From Muribaculaceae bacterium (GTDB taxonomy: Bacteria; Bacteroidota; Bacteroidia; Bacteroidales; Muribaculaceae): DNA of 39,584 nucleotides. Of this stretch, positions 24,737 to 33,494 are shown in pieces (position 1 is the first letter of the stretch; each line of letters opens with the position of its first letter). A program made the translations under genes and the position numbers. Under the pieces are notes generated by a model that did not search any database, was not told the DNA's origin, and saw only the letters and a program-made list of their open reading frames with translations. Location of the stretch: NCBI GenBank assembly GCA_029061925.1, contig JAIDRE010000077.1, positions 1 through 39,584 of the forward strand, in the 5' to 3' direction.

Positions 24737-24776
24737 ATGTATTTAATAATGTGTCGATAAGTTTAGACGGCATAAA

Positions 24777-24813
24777 AAGAAGACCGCAGCCCGATGATAA
24801 TCAGACTGCGGTC
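24777..24813 (-). terminator. Terminator after efp
   Basis: GACCGCAG (24782-24789) pairs with CTGCGGTC (24806-24813); on the minus strand the stem is followed by TTCTTTTTATG. It separates efp from the dnaN promoter. Confidence 0.8.
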
Positions 24814-24850
24814 AATAAGGTTAACTTAAGATTGTTAAGCTGTTGGTTGA

Positions 24851-25417
24851 TTAGGCTTTGATGCGTTCGATGTAGCTACCGTCGCGAGTGTCGATGCGAA
24901 CTTTGTCACCGATGTTGCAGAAAAGGGGTACGCGAACTTCGGCACCGGTCTCAACAGTTGCAGGTTTGAGTGTATTGGTAGCAGTATCGCCTTTGATACC
25001 GGGTTCGGTATAGGTGATTTCGAGAACAACGTTCATGGGCATTTCGCAAGTGAGTACGGTGTCGGTAGCAGCATGAACCATTGCTTCGCAAATATCACCG
25101 TCTTTGAGGAACTGAACACCTTCGATGCTTTCACCGGGAACGATGATTTCTTCCCAAGTTTCAGTGTGAAGGAAGTGGTAGCCCATATCATCTTTGTATG
25201 AGAACTGGTAGGGACGACGTTCGATGCGAACTTCTTCTACTTTTACACCTGAGTTCCAGGTTTTGTCGATGATACGACCGGTTTTTACGTTGCGGAGTTT
25301 GGTACGCACGAAAGCGGGACCTTTACCGGGTTTAACGTGGAGGAATTCAACAATAAAGAAGTAGTTGCCATCGATGTCGAGGCACATACCGTTTTTAAAA
25401 TCAGCTGTAGTTGCCAT
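24851..25417 (-). CDS. efp: Translation elongation factor P
   Basis: Elongation factor P, which relieves ribosome stalling at polyproline, 188 aa with the three beta-barrel domains. The modification-site loop is KPGKGPAF with K32 at the tip, as expected; no EpmA or EarP gene is nearby. Motifs [17 protein letters not shown] and the C-terminal [20 protein letters not shown] fit the family. It has its own promoter (25480-25510) and terminator. Confidence 0.97.
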   Translation of the reverse strand: MATTADFKNGMCLDIDGNYFFIVEFLHVKPGKGPAFVRTKLRNVKTGRIIDKTWNSGVKVEEVRIERRPYQFSYKDDMGYHFLHTETWEEIIVPGESIEGVQFLKDGDICEAMVHAATDTVLTCEMPMNVVLEITYTEPGIKGDTATNTLKPATVETGAEVRVPLFCNIGDKVRIDTRDGSYIERIKA

Positions 25418-25479
25418 AAAAAATTTATAATGCGGTTTAATTAATTCAAATAAGAGCGCAAAAATACGCTTTTGCGATG

Positions 25480-25510
25480 CAAATTTACAAAAAGTTATGT
25501 TAATCTCAAA
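25480..25510 (-). promoter_or_regulatory. Promoter for efp
   Basis: TTTG (25507-25510) is 19 bp upstream of TAAATTTG (25480-25487) on the minus strand. Confidence 0.75.
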
Positions 25511-25561
25511 AAAATATAGAGTAATGAGGTACGAGATGTTGTTTAATTTAAAAAAAAGTTA

Positions 25562-25569
25562 TAACTTTG
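25562..25569 (+). promoter_or_regulatory. Promoter -7 element for tRNA-Pro
   Basis: TAACTTTG matches TAnnTTTG, 21 bp before the tRNA. The -33 candidate GTTG at 25538-25541 has one mismatch from TTTG. Confidence 0.55.
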
Positions 25570-25590
25570 CACCGGTTTTAGAAAACCAAT

Positions 25591-25664
25591 CGGGGCGTAG
25601 CGCAGTCCGGTAGCGCACCTGGTTTGGGACCAGGTGGTCGCAGGTTCGAATCCTGTCACCCCGA
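25591..25664 (+). tRNA. tRNA-Pro (anticodon TGG)
   Basis: A 74-base cloverleaf. The acceptor CGGGGCG (25591-25597) pairs with CACCCCG (25657-25663), with one C/A mismatch; the anticodon stem CCTGG/CCAGG encloses loop TTTGGGA with anticodon TGG; the T arm is GCAGG-TTCGAAT-CCTGT. The discriminator is A; a CCA tail is not encoded in register. Confidence 0.96.
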
Positions 25665-25701
25665 CCCATCATCTCACTTAATTTTTCCATAATTAATAAG
25701 G

Positions 25702-25734
25702 AAAGCTCCTCTCGTGAAGAAAGGGGCTTTTTTT
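25702..25734 (+). terminator. Terminator after tRNA-Pro
   Basis: AAAGCTCCT (25702-25710) pairs with AGGGGCTTT (25722-25730), including one T/G pair, followed by a T-run to 25734. Confidence 0.75.
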
Positions 25735-25783
25735 AATGGGATAAAGTAATTAGATCAATCATAGGAATTAAAGTTATTTGCAC

Positions 25784-25820
25784 AAAAAAATGAACGCTCA
25801 ACAGAGGGGCGTTCATTTTT
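25784..25820 (-). terminator. Terminator after the palmitoyltransferase gene
   Basis: TGAACGC (25791-25797) pairs with GCGTTCA (25809-25815), with A and T runs on either side extending the stem. On the minus strand it is followed by seven T. Confidence 0.82.
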
Positions 25821-25847
25821 CTTATATAAAACTTGTTGGAATTTCGA

Positions 25848-27035
25848 TTAGATAACACCGTGAGATTTGAATACTTTCTCGATTTTTTCGAGGGCATATT
25901 CAACCTGGGGTTTGGTGTGAGTTGCCATGAGCGAGAAGCGAATGAGGGTATCTTGGGGAGCCACAGCGGGTGAAACAACGGGGTTAACAAAGATACCTTC
26001 TTCAAGAAGGTCGCGTGTGATGGCAAATGTCTTGAAGTTATCACGAATGAAGAGTGGGATAATCGGAGTTGATGTGTTACCGATTTCAGCACCCATCTTG
26101 CGGAAGCCATCGAGTGCAAAGTTGGTGAGATCCCAAAGGTTTTTCTGACGTTCGGGCTCGGTTTGCATGATTTCGAGGGCTTTGAGAGCAGCAGCGGTTG
26201 ACGCAGGGGTTATACTTGCAGTGAAGATATATGAACGTGAGTGGTGTCGGAGGAAATTGGTGACTTCTTTGTTTGTTGCAATGAAACCGCCGAGTGAGGC
26301 AAACGATTTAGAGAATGTACCCATAATCAAGTCAACCTGGTCAGCGACACCTTGGGCATGGCAAACGCCACGACCACCCTCACCGAACACACCGATACCG
26401 TGGGCTTCGTCCATCATTACCGCTGCATTGTATTTCTTAGCAAGTTCTACGATTTTTTTAACGTTGGCAACATCACCTTCCATTGAGAATACAGCATCAG
26501 AAACGATGAGTTTCACGCGGTCGGGATCACATTTCTGGAGTTGTTTTTCGAGCGACTCCATATCGTTGTGGCGATATTTCAAACTTTTAGAGAATGAAGC
26601 GCGGAGACCTTCGATGATTGAAGCATGGTCTTGTTCATCCCAAAGAATATAGTCTTTAGGTCCGGTAAGACATTCAACAACACCGAGGTTAACTTCAAAA
26701 CCGGTAGAGTAGATCATAACATCTTCTTTACCGATATACTCAGCGATTGCATGTTCAAGTTTTTTATGAAGATCAAGAGTACCGTTCAAGAAAGGAGAAC
26801 CGGCACAACCTGTACCATATTTACGAGTAGCTTCAATGGCAGCTTCTTTGATTCGGGGATCGTTAACCAAACCACTGTAACAGTTTGAGCCGAACATTAA
26901 AACTTTTTTACCATTGATGATTACCTCAGGATCTTGCTCGCTTGAGATAGCTCTAAAGTAGGGGTAAACACCTGCAGCTTTAGCTTCTTGGGGAGCAGTG
27001 TATTGAGCTAATTTTGATTTTAAGAGTTCGTTCAT
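25848..27035 (-). CDS. spt: Serine palmitoyltransferase (alpha-oxoamine synthase family)
   Basis: PLP enzyme of 395 aa that condenses serine with an acyl-CoA to begin sphingolipid synthesis; the sequence closely resembles the Bacteroides enzyme as I remember it. The start is MNELLKSKLAQYTAPQEAKAAG. GSNCYSGL, YGTGCAGSPFLNGT, the PLP-stacking H137 (WDEQDHASIIEG), DEAHGIGVFG (209-218) and the PLP lysine K243 (GTFSKSFASLGGF) are complete, and PVVSPAV with LIRFSLMATHT closes the active site. KBL and BioF are alternatives by fold but the N-terminus and the loops fit Spt. It is a single-gene unit; a hairpin (27060-27073) lies in its leader. Confidence 0.9.
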   Translation of the reverse strand: MNELLKSKLAQYTAPQEAKAAGVYPYFRAISSEQDPEVIINGKKVLMFGSNCYSGLVNDPRIKEAAIEATRKYGTGCAGSPFLNGTLDLHKKLEHAIAEYIGKEDVMIYSTGFEVNLGVVECLTGPKDYILWDEQDHASIIEGLRASFSKSLKYRHNDMESLEKQLQKCDPDRVKLIVSDAVFSMEGDVANVKKIVELAKKYNAAVMMDEAHGIGVFGEGGRGVCHAQGVADQVDLIMGTFSKSFASLGGFIATNKEVTNFLRHHSRSYIFTASITPASTAAALKALEIMQTEPERQKNLWDLTNFALDGFRKMGAEIGNTSTPIIPLFIRDNFKTFAITRDLLEEGIFVNPVVSPAVAPQDTLIRFSLMATHTKPQVEYALEKIEKVFKSHGVI

Positions 27036-27111
27036 TTTTTGTGATGACCTTTTGTAGTCAGCCTTGTCAGGCTTTTGATTGGTTCGTCTTAAAAATTATA
27101 CAATTATTGTG

Positions 27112-27119
27112 CAAAGTTA
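27112..27119 (-). promoter_or_regulatory. Promoter -7 element for spt
   Basis: TAACTTTG on the minus strand fits the -7 element; the -33 candidate is CTTG (27138-27141), one mismatch, 18 bp upstream. The transcript leader includes a small hairpin, 27060-27064 with 27069-27073. Confidence 0.6.
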
Positions 27120-27288
27120 GCAAGAATTATTTAAATACAAGTCGATATTTGATATTTTTTTGTTAAAAATAGATGTTAAACTGTAATTTTGATAGATTTA
27201 ACCTTTATTTATCAACTATCAAAAGAGATTGTTCGTTTTATAATCAAAACATAATCAAAATTCAAAAACATATCTAATTAATCTAATT

Positions 27289-28212
27289 ATGGAACGTAGA
27301 ATTTCTATTTCTCAAGTACAAAAGGCCGTAGAAGAAGCCTATGAGAATTTAAAAAATGTGAATGAAGGTAGTGTTGATGCACGCCTTAGCGGTGTTGATG
27401 CATCAAAATTTGGTATCGTTATTGCTACTACTAACGGTTCAGTCATCGAAAAAGGTGATGTTGACGTAGCAGCACCATTAGGTAACATTGTTAAAATACC
27501 TATGGCATCAATTATTTTGGCTCAGAAACAAGCAATCAATGAAGCTAAAGAAAACGGATGCTGCGGTTGTGGCTGTAAAGATAAAGACGAGGTCAAACCT
27601 AAAGGTGGCGTAAAAGCCAAACTCGTTCGTGCAGCCAGCGTTATGGAGCCAAACGGCGATTTTGACTCGAAATGGAATTTTATTGAAAACCGAATGATCG
27701 ACATGATGGGTTCTGCGCCCGAGCTTGATGAAAATCTCTATAAAGCCCTTAAAGCGGAAAACGAAAAAGTCGATTTCATCAATCAGTTTGCAAAAGACAA
27801 TTATTTCTTGTTTGATGATGCAGCCCGCTCGATTGATTTGGCAACCAGAGCCGTATCAATGAAAGCAAGCGCACGTCAGGTTGCGTTGATGGGTGCAACC
27901 ATCGCTGCTGATGGTGTTAATCCTCGCGACCACAAAGTTGTCTTTGACGGCGCCCTTGCTCCACGATTGGTAACAATGATGGCAGCAGGTAAAGGATTCA
28001 AGAAAATGATGCTAATGAGAGCCGGACTTCCTGCCAAGAAAAGTTTCGGCGGTCTCGTAGTTGGTGTCATTCCCGGTGTGATGTCAATCGCAGCCTACTC
28101 GCCTCTCGTAAACGAAAAAGGTGCTTCACTCAAGGCTGTCAGAGCAATCACTGAGATTATGAACAAACTGCAAATCAATGTATTTGCCAGCGCAAAAGTT
28201 GTTATCGAATAA
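27289..28212 (+). CDS. Glutaminase-fold protein lacking the catalytic serine
   Basis: A 307-aa protein that I match by eye to the serine-dependent glutaminase (GlsA) family, not by a search. Without a gap, FGIVIATTNGSVIEKGD aligns to the GlsA start, and the C-terminal part (ARQVALMGATIAADGVNP, MAAGKGF, GLPAKKSFGG, VIPGVMSIAAYSP) follows in order. The nucleophile SISK becomes N66-I-V-K69: serine is Asn, lysine is kept. The catalytic tyrosine is Ala185, and the late serine after GLPAK is Lys. The EPSG substrate region is replaced by a Cys-rich CCGCGC at 91-96. The normal amidase reaction is therefore unlikely. It has no signal peptide. It is a single-gene unit with its own terminator. Confidence 0.75.
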   Translation: MERRISISQVQKAVEEAYENLKNVNEGSVDARLSGVDASKFGIVIATTNGSVIEKGDVDVAAPLGNIVKIPMASIILAQKQAINEAKENGCCGCGCKDKDEVKPKGGVKAKLVRAASVMEPNGDFDSKWNFIENRMIDMMGSAPELDENLYKALKAENEKVDFINQFAKDNYFLFDDAARSIDLATRAVSMKASARQVALMGATIAADGVNPRDHKVVFDGALAPRLVTMMAAGKGFKKMMLMRAGLPAKKSFGGLVVGVIPGVMSIAAYSPLVNEKGASLKAVRAITEIMNKLQINVFASAKVVIE

Positions 28213-28230
28213 GTCTCAGATATAAATTAA

Positions 28231-28270
28231 AAGAAACCCCGAATTTCGTAATGAAGTTCGGGGTTTCTTT
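28231..28270 (+). terminator. Terminator after the glutaminase-fold gene
   Basis: A 13-bp perfect stem, AAGAAACCCCGAA (28231-28243) with its complement at 28257-28269, carries its own A and T ends, so it can act on either strand. Confidence 0.88.
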
Positions 28271-28275
28271 GTTGG

Positions 28276-28350
<75 letters not shown>

Positions 28351-28368
28351 ATGTTTGATTTTCGAGTG

Positions 28369-28399
28369 CAAAGGTACGCACATTTTTTTTATCAGCAAA
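28369..28399 (-). promoter_or_regulatory. Promoter for tRNA-His
   Basis: TTTG (28396-28399) lies 19 bp upstream of TACCTTTG (28369-28376) on the minus strand, about 18 bp before the tRNA. Confidence 0.75.
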
Positions 28400-28510
28400 A
28401 TTTTTTGGGATAAAAATTGAGTTCTTTATCTTCGAAAAACTTCCAATCTCTATGTAACGACTGCTCCAACAGGTGGAACTCTCATATCTCTCAGTCTAAA
28501 TTATTGCCTG

Positions 28511-29341
28511 CTAATATAAATATCCGGTCTCAATGAAAGGTTGATCTTCGTCACTGAAAATTGCATAAAGATTGGGATCAGACAAAATTTGCTTTAACGA
28601 ATATTTTTTACCGTCAATCAAAACTTCATCAAAGACAAGTCGTGTGCCATGACTATAATCAACATATTTATCCCAGTGGCGATAATGTAGCTGTTGAATT
28701 GCTTTTCCTTCGGGATAGTGCCATCCATAAATAAAGAGTTGACCATGATTTGAAGCCAGAAGATATGAGATTACAATATCTTTTTTATGACCGGCGATGA
28801 GTGAACCAAGTGGTTTGTCAAACATCTTGCGCTGAGACTCAATGATAGAATCGTGACGAACAAATACAGGTAATGTTGTCATAGTCTCATCAGGAGTCAT
28901 TGGATGGGGAGTCATTTTTATGTCACTAAAGCGATGAATTAAATTTGAAATTTTTCTTGTAGGGAGAGAAGCGTTAAAATGATCGGCAATTTTTTGAGCA
29001 GTAGTCGGGAGTAAAGGAATCCTAAAAAAATCGTCGTCACTACCTATAGTAATAAAATCGGGCAATACATAGAACGTCACATCATGAATGTGTCCACTTG
29101 CATCATATAATGTATCGTTGATTTCGACTGCCGTCTTTAACCATTGAGGCATATTGCCATCACATAATTCTTTATATGCCATAGAATCCCTTTCAAAAGC
29201 AGACATTCCGGTCGCAGCAGTAATAAATTGACTACCGGTAGGAGCTTCGGCTTTTCGACATGGAAAAACGACAGATGATTGAGCACATAAACTGACGAAG
29301 CTTAATATTGAGATATACAAAGTGGTCATTAATCTTTTCAT
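28511..29341 (-). CDS. Uncharacterised secreted protein
   Basis: A 276-aa protein with a signal peptide (MKRLMTTLYISILSFVSLCA, cleavage near AQS) that should be exported. I recognise no named family. Distinct segments that look conserved in type are DDDFFRIPLLPTTAQKIADH, SLPTRKISNLIHR, IYGWHYPEGKAIQQLHYRH and KYVDYSHGTRLVF, the last three with His, Tyr and Asp suited to a catalytic site or a metal site. No membrane segment follows the signal. A -7 element TATATTTG (29371-29378) precedes it. It sits alone between tRNA-His and a non-coding stretch, so the context gives no role. Confidence 0.75.
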   Translation of the reverse strand: MKRLMTTLYISILSFVSLCAQSSVVFPCRKAEAPTGSQFITAATGMSAFERDSMAYKELCDGNMPQWLKTAVEINDTLYDASGHIHDVTFYVLPDFITIGSDDDFFRIPLLPTTAQKIADHFNASLPTRKISNLIHRFSDIKMTPHPMTPDETMTTLPVFVRHDSIIESQRKMFDKPLGSLIAGHKKDIVISYLLASNHGQLFIYGWHYPEGKAIQQLHYRHWDKYVDYSHGTRLVFDEVLIDGKKYSLKQILSDPNLYAIFSDEDQPFIETGYLY

Positions 29342-29653
29342 TAGGGTAAATTATTTAGATTATTAAATTGCAAATATAAAAAAAGGGGCCTATTTCTAAG
29401 CTCCTTCTCTATCGTTTCCAACAGTACAAATTCTAAGGTAAAAAAGATTGTTTTAGGTTTGCGTGACAAAGGTCTACAAATTTTTATACCCTGCCAAAAA
29501 AAATTATATGTTATAAAACATATTTTTTAAAACAACAACCTTTCCTTTTAACCTTGTTTTTATTGTAACTAACTATATTTCAATATGATAAATATAAAAC
29601 TCCGAGAAAGTTTTAAATCTGTGAAATTATGTTAAATTCGAAGTAACAGATAA
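29342..29653. other. AT-rich non-coding stretch
   Basis: Besides the promoter element above I see no gene. A small AT-only hairpin (29506-29512 with 29517-29523, loop ATAA) is flanked by A and T runs and could be a weak terminator for the lpxH operon; it lacks G/C pairs. Confidence 0.5.
29371..29378 (-). promoter_or_regulatory. Promoter -7 element for the secreted protein gene
   Basis: TATATTTG on the minus strand matches TAnnTTTG, 30 bp before the start. The -33 region (29396-29399, TTAG) is a weak match. Confidence 0.5.
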
Positions 29654-30415
29654 CTATTTGTCATTAAATCGGCAAATTTCTAAGGTTTTTCCGTCAAAGA
29701 CACCATAGGTAAAGTGTTTTATCCAGTCACCCAGAATTACAACCTGACAATTGCCCGGCACGGTATGATCATATACAATGTGTCGGTGACCGAACACAAA
29801 ATGTGATGCCGGCGTTTGGGGATGTTCCTGATTGTATTCGAGAGCAAATTTCAAATAGGGGTCGTCTTGCGGAGGTATATTCGGCTGTTCATCATTATAA
29901 CCGGCTTTACGGCTATGACTTGACCATGAATGAGCAAACGGGATTGTCCAACGGGGATGGATTGCCGCATAAAGTTTTTGGCAGACACGATTACGGAAAA
30001 TCGAACGGATAAAACGGAAGCCGAGAGTACGTTTGCCGCATCCATCGCCATGAGCAATATAAAATCGTGAGCCAAATATTTCTTCGACAAGAGAACCGTC
30101 AACGACGCGCATTCCGATTTCGTTTGGCAGATAATCAAAAATCCAGATGTCGTGATTGCCAATAAGCCAGGTTATCTTCACTCCCCTATCGGCGATCCGG
30201 GCAAGTGCGCCCAAAAATCTGACATAACCGCGCGGAACAACATTTCGATATTCAAACCAATAGTCGAGTATATCTCCGACGAGATATAAACTCTCGGCAT
30301 CGTCGGCAATGGAGTCAAGAAAATTGCAGAGCATTATCTCACGCTCACGTTGGACAGTCGCCATATAGCTTGCACCGAGGTGAAGGTCTGAAATGAAGTA
30401 GGCGCGTTTAGCCAT
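29654..30415 (-). CDS. lpxH: UDP-2,3-diacylglucosamine diphosphatase (LpxH-type)
   Basis: Calcineurin-like metallophosphoesterase of 253 aa, cleaving UDP-2,3-diacylglucosamine to lipid X in lipid A synthesis. Metal motifs are SDLHLG (D10, H12), VGDILDYWFEY, GNHD, AHGDG and GHRH, all in order. The GDILDYWFEY and the GHRH end are as in Bacteroidetes LpxH-like proteins. LpxI or another UDP-sugar hydrolase is possible but less likely. It is the last gene after nnr-DUF4831-DUF59, 12 bp from its neighbour. Confidence 0.88.
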   Translation of the reverse strand: MAKRAYFISDLHLGASYMATVQREREIMLCNFLDSIADDAESLYLVGDILDYWFEYRNVVPRGYVRFLGALARIADRGVKITWLIGNHDIWIFDYLPNEIGMRVVDGSLVEEIFGSRFYIAHGDGCGKRTLGFRFIRSIFRNRVCQKLYAAIHPRWTIPFAHSWSSHSRKAGYNDEQPNIPPQDDPYLKFALEYNQEHPQTPASHFVFGHRHIVYDHTVPGNCQVVILGDWIKHFTYGVFDGKTLEICRFNDK

Positions 30416-30427
30416 AGAAGTGTGGGG

Positions 30428-30748
30428 TTATAAAAATCCGAGTTCGAGTTTGGCTTCTTCGCTCATCATATCCTGATTCCACTCAGGCTCAAACACAATA
30501 TTGATACTTACTGACTTCAAACCGTCGATCGACTCAAGTTTGATGCGTGCATCATCGACGATAAAGTCAGCCATCGGACAGTTGGGGGCTGTCATGGTCA
30601 TGTCGATTGTCAAGTTTGCATCATCGTCAATATCAATTTTATATACAAGTCCGAGGCTGTATATGTCAACCGGAATTTCGGGATCATATACTGTACGGAG
30701 CATTTTGATTACTTTTTCTTCGAGTTCAAGTCGTTGTTCGGGTGTCAT
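30428..30748 (-). CDS. DUF59/MIP18-family iron-sulfur assembly factor (SufT-like)
   Basis: A 106-aa protein from the ATG at 30748 (MTPEQRLELEEKV); an extension to 30808 would overlap the DUF4831 gene and was rejected. The family features are YDPEIPVDIYSLGLVY, MTMTAPNCPMAD with the conserved C57, and VFEPEW. Members act in maturation of iron-sulfur proteins (SufT, PaaD-like). It lies 13 bp after DUF4831 and 12 bp before lpxH, without suf genes nearby. Confidence 0.88.
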   Translation of the reverse strand: MTPEQRLELEEKVIKMLRTVYDPEIPVDIYSLGLVYKIDIDDDANLTIDMTMTAPNCPMADFIVDDARIKLESIDGLKSVSINIVFEPEWNQDMMSEEAKLELGFL

Positions 30749-30761
30749 AACAATTTCTATT

Positions 30762-31844
30762 TTACAACGCAGAACCGATTTCGGCAGCGGCGCCGGTAGT
30801 CGGATCAAAGATTAGATAAATCGGTTCTTTTTTTTCGGTAAACGAGTTGGGGTTCAAGCCATAGACAATGCCCGATTGAGCGACATCGATTCGTTTGTCG
30901 ACCATAGTTTTGTCGTCATACGAAATTTTAACCCGAGCCTTGCCTGGGATGCAATAGGCAAATCCGTTTTTAGGGAAGGGAATCTCCTTGCCTTTGTCAT
31001 CGACGGGCATCTCACCTTTTTCGAGTGTAGTCAAAGTGAGATAAAGCGGTGCGCCAGAAAGGTCATCGGGAGCGACAAGTCCGTTTGCTGACACGCGGGC
31101 AATGATTTTATCGGTAACATCCTTTGATGGGTCAAAGGTGATTGTCGAAACATCGGTCGAGACTTTGGTTGTACCGACAAACATTGCTACCAATGCGGCT
31201 TCCTGAGCATCTATGTTGTCCATAATAATCTGGAGTGCCTGACCGTCGGGGGGCATAGACTCAGTCTGACCGGTTATGAAGTCGGTGCGTGACTGACGGA
31301 GAGCATATATCTGAGCGGCAGCAAGTTCAGCTTGTTTAGCCGTAGATTGGCTCTGAAGCATTTCTTCGTTGAACACCTGACGGGCAACATCGGTTTCGAG
31401 CGGAGTCGGTTTAGCCGGCATAGCCTCAGGGAGAGCTACCTTTTCGATAGTCAGACTCTTTTCGGTATTGACCGAGATGGGCAAATTTTCTTCGTTAATC
31501 ATCATGAAGGGTGTTGAGCCCGGTTTAAAATTAACGATATAGCGACGGCTTGGGTCGGCAACCCCACGAGTGGTAACGGTTACGCTTTTAACCTCGACAT
31601 CGACACTTTTTTGAGAGATAGGGTCATCGACATTGAGATATTTTTTAGCGTATTTATAGAAACGTCCCGGTTCTTTGACTGTGGTTTGGGTTTCGACAGT
31701 GATGTCGAGCATTGTCATCGGGAGCGTATAGGCAAGTCCATATTCGTTGGCTTTGGTAGCCGTGAATTTTTGAGTTGTTTGAGCAGTCATTGTCAACGAT
31801 GCTGACACGGCTGCAAAGACTGAGATCAGAGTATTGAATTTCAT
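30762..31844 (-). CDS. DUF4831 family secreted protein
   Basis: A 360-aa protein that I recognise as DUF4831, known from Bacteroidetes, function unknown. A signal peptide (MKFNTLISVFAAVSASLTMTAQ) precedes YTLPMTMLDITVETQ and YLNVDDPISQKSVDVEVKSV. Ala/Gln-rich QSTAKQAELAAAQIYALRQSRTDFITGQ forms a helical centre. No lipobox is present, so it is probably soluble in the periplasm. It is eight bases after nnr. Confidence 0.85.
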   Translation of the reverse strand: MKFNTLISVFAAVSASLTMTAQTTQKFTATKANEYGLAYTLPMTMLDITVETQTTVKEPGRFYKYAKKYLNVDDPISQKSVDVEVKSVTVTTRGVADPSRRYIVNFKPGSTPFMMINEENLPISVNTEKSLTIEKVALPEAMPAKPTPLETDVARQVFNEEMLQSQSTAKQAELAAAQIYALRQSRTDFITGQTESMPPDGQALQIIMDNIDAQEAALVAMFVGTTKVSTDVSTITFDPSKDVTDKIIARVSANGLVAPDDLSGAPLYLTLTTLEKGEMPVDDKGKEIPFPKNGFAYCIPGKARVKISYDDKTMVDKRIDVAQSGIVYGLNPNSFTEKKEPIYLIFDPTTGAAAEIGSAL

Positions 31845-31852
31845 TGGTTTTG

Positions 31853-33373
31853 TTATTCTGATTCGACAATCGAATTAATAGCCGGACCGATGCAGTCACA
31901 GATGTCTGATGCGGTCACCGAGTAAAGTCCCTGGCGTTCTTCGGCAATCTCACCGGCACGTCCATGAATGAAAACACCCATTATGGCGGCGATTTCAGGG
32001 AGATAGCCCTGGGCGAGGAACGAAGCGATCAGTCCGGTAAGGCAATCCCCTGCACCGGGAGTTGCCATTGCCGGAGTGCCCGACGAGTTGAAATAGATTT
32101 TTCCGTCGGGACGAATTATGGCTGTATAGTGGCTTTTGAGAATTATAAAGATGTTGTATTGATGAGAAACCTCGATAGCTTTTTTTAGACGCTCATAGTC
32201 GGTTGAACATTGCCCGAAAAGTCGGTCAAATTCGCCGGCGTGAGGGGTGATGATTGACATCACGGGGAGGTTGTTGAGTATGGTCGGACGTTTGGCAATA
32301 CAGTTTAACCCGTCGGCATCGATGATAACGGGTCGGTTGCGCGATGCAAGGAAATCGTCGATGGCTGTAATTGTCAATTCGTGGGTGCCGAGTCCCGGAC
32401 CTATAGCTACGGCCGAAAAGTCATGTTTGAGCGAGATATTTGAAATGACAATCTCATGTTTATCAGCCTGAAACATAGCCTCGGGTACCGCAGTTTGCAG
32501 TATATTGAAGCCACAACGGGGCGATATTGCTGTCACCTTACCGACACCTCCACGGATAGCGGCTTTGTTGGCAAATGTGGCTGCACCCATCATACCGTAG
32601 CTTCCAGCAATAATGGCTACCGAACCGAGGTCATTTTTAGAGACAAAACGATGGCGTCGTTTGAGTTTACGTTTGACATCGTGGCTTTCAATCATATAAT
32701 ATGTCGGCATGATTGTAGCCATAGCCTTTTGGCTGAGACCGATATCGAGAATTTTCCAATCGCCGACGAGTTCGGCATTTTCGCGAAGGAAAAATGCGGG
32801 ACGCGGAAATTGTATAGCGAGAGTTATGTCAGCGTGGATAACGTTGCGATGAATCGAGTCTTTGTTCCAGTCGCCAAACATTCCCGAAGGCACGTCGATT
32901 GAAATTACGGTCGCGCGTGACTCATTAATATATTGTACGAGCGATGTGAATCCGCCGGTCAGCTGGTCGCGGAGTCCCGAGCCAAACAAGCCGTCGATGA
33001 CGAGATGGGTGTTATGCAGGTCGGGCAACGAGAAGGTACTGGTGACTTCATTAAAGTCGATGCCTGGGAGCGATGCTACGCGGTCGCGACAGATGCGACA
33101 TTCCTTGCTAAGTCGGTCACCACCAATATTAAACAAAAATATCTGAGGGCGAAATCCTTTTTCAAAAAGGATACGTCCTGCCGACAGAGCGTCGGCGCCA
33201 TTATTGCCGGGTCCGGCAAAAATGACGACGGGTTTTGACGGCAACCATCGTGAAGTAACTTCAGTGACGATACCCTCGCCTACCTTTTCAATCAGATCGA
33301 GAGCAGAAACGCCATCGACCTCGATTGTATATTTATCAATTTCCCGAATTTCCTCGGTAGTGAAAATTTTCAT
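31853..33373 (-). CDS. nnr: Bifunctional NAD(P)H-hydrate epimerase/ADP-dependent dehydratase
   Basis: Repairs NADHX and NADPHX, damaged forms of the cofactors, 506 aa. The N-terminal epimerase (about 1-215) has FAGPGNNGADALSAGRIL, SIDVPSGMFGD and the DITLAIQFPRPAFF core. The C-terminal ATP/ADP-dependent dehydratase (ribokinase-like, about 225-500) has AGSYGMMGAATFANKAAIRGGVGKVT, GPGLG, IDADGLN, ITPHAGEF and ATPGAGDCLTGLIASF. Both domains are complete. It is the first gene of the operon with DUF4831, DUF59 and lpxH. Confidence 0.93.
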   Translation of the reverse strand: MKIFTTEEIREIDKYTIEVDGVSALDLIEKVGEGIVTEVTSRWLPSKPVVIFAGPGNNGADALSAGRILFEKGFRPQIFLFNIGGDRLSKECRICRDRVASLPGIDFNEVTSTFSLPDLHNTHLVIDGLFGSGLRDQLTGGFTSLVQYINESRATVISIDVPSGMFGDWNKDSIHRNVIHADITLAIQFPRPAFFLRENAELVGDWKILDIGLSQKAMATIMPTYYMIESHDVKRKLKRRHRFVSKNDLGSVAIIAGSYGMMGAATFANKAAIRGGVGKVTAISPRCGFNILQTAVPEAMFQADKHEIVISNISLKHDFSAVAIGPGLGTHELTITAIDDFLASRNRPVIIDADGLNCIAKRPTILNNLPVMSIITPHAGEFDRLFGQCSTDYERLKKAIEVSHQYNIFIILKSHYTAIIRPDGKIYFNSSGTPAMATPGAGDCLTGLIASFLAQGYLPEIAAIMGVFIHGRAGEIAEERQGLYSVTASDICDCIGPAINSIVESE

Positions 33374-33494
33374 TGGGCAATATTTATAGTCTATACAATT
33401 TCAAACTACAAAGTAAGCGAGTTTTTTTGACAATAACTCAATATTTGACCCAATTTTTTTAAATGGGTGGTATTGTATAATATAATAATGTGTA

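Noticed and set aside
30749..30808. Extended DUF59 start
   Set aside because: It lies in the 3' end of the DUF4831 gene; the ATG at 30748 begins the family pattern.
33420..33494. Terminator after thiL
   Set aside because: The CCCATTT/AATTGGG match near 33450-33468 has only about four base pairs and no T-run.
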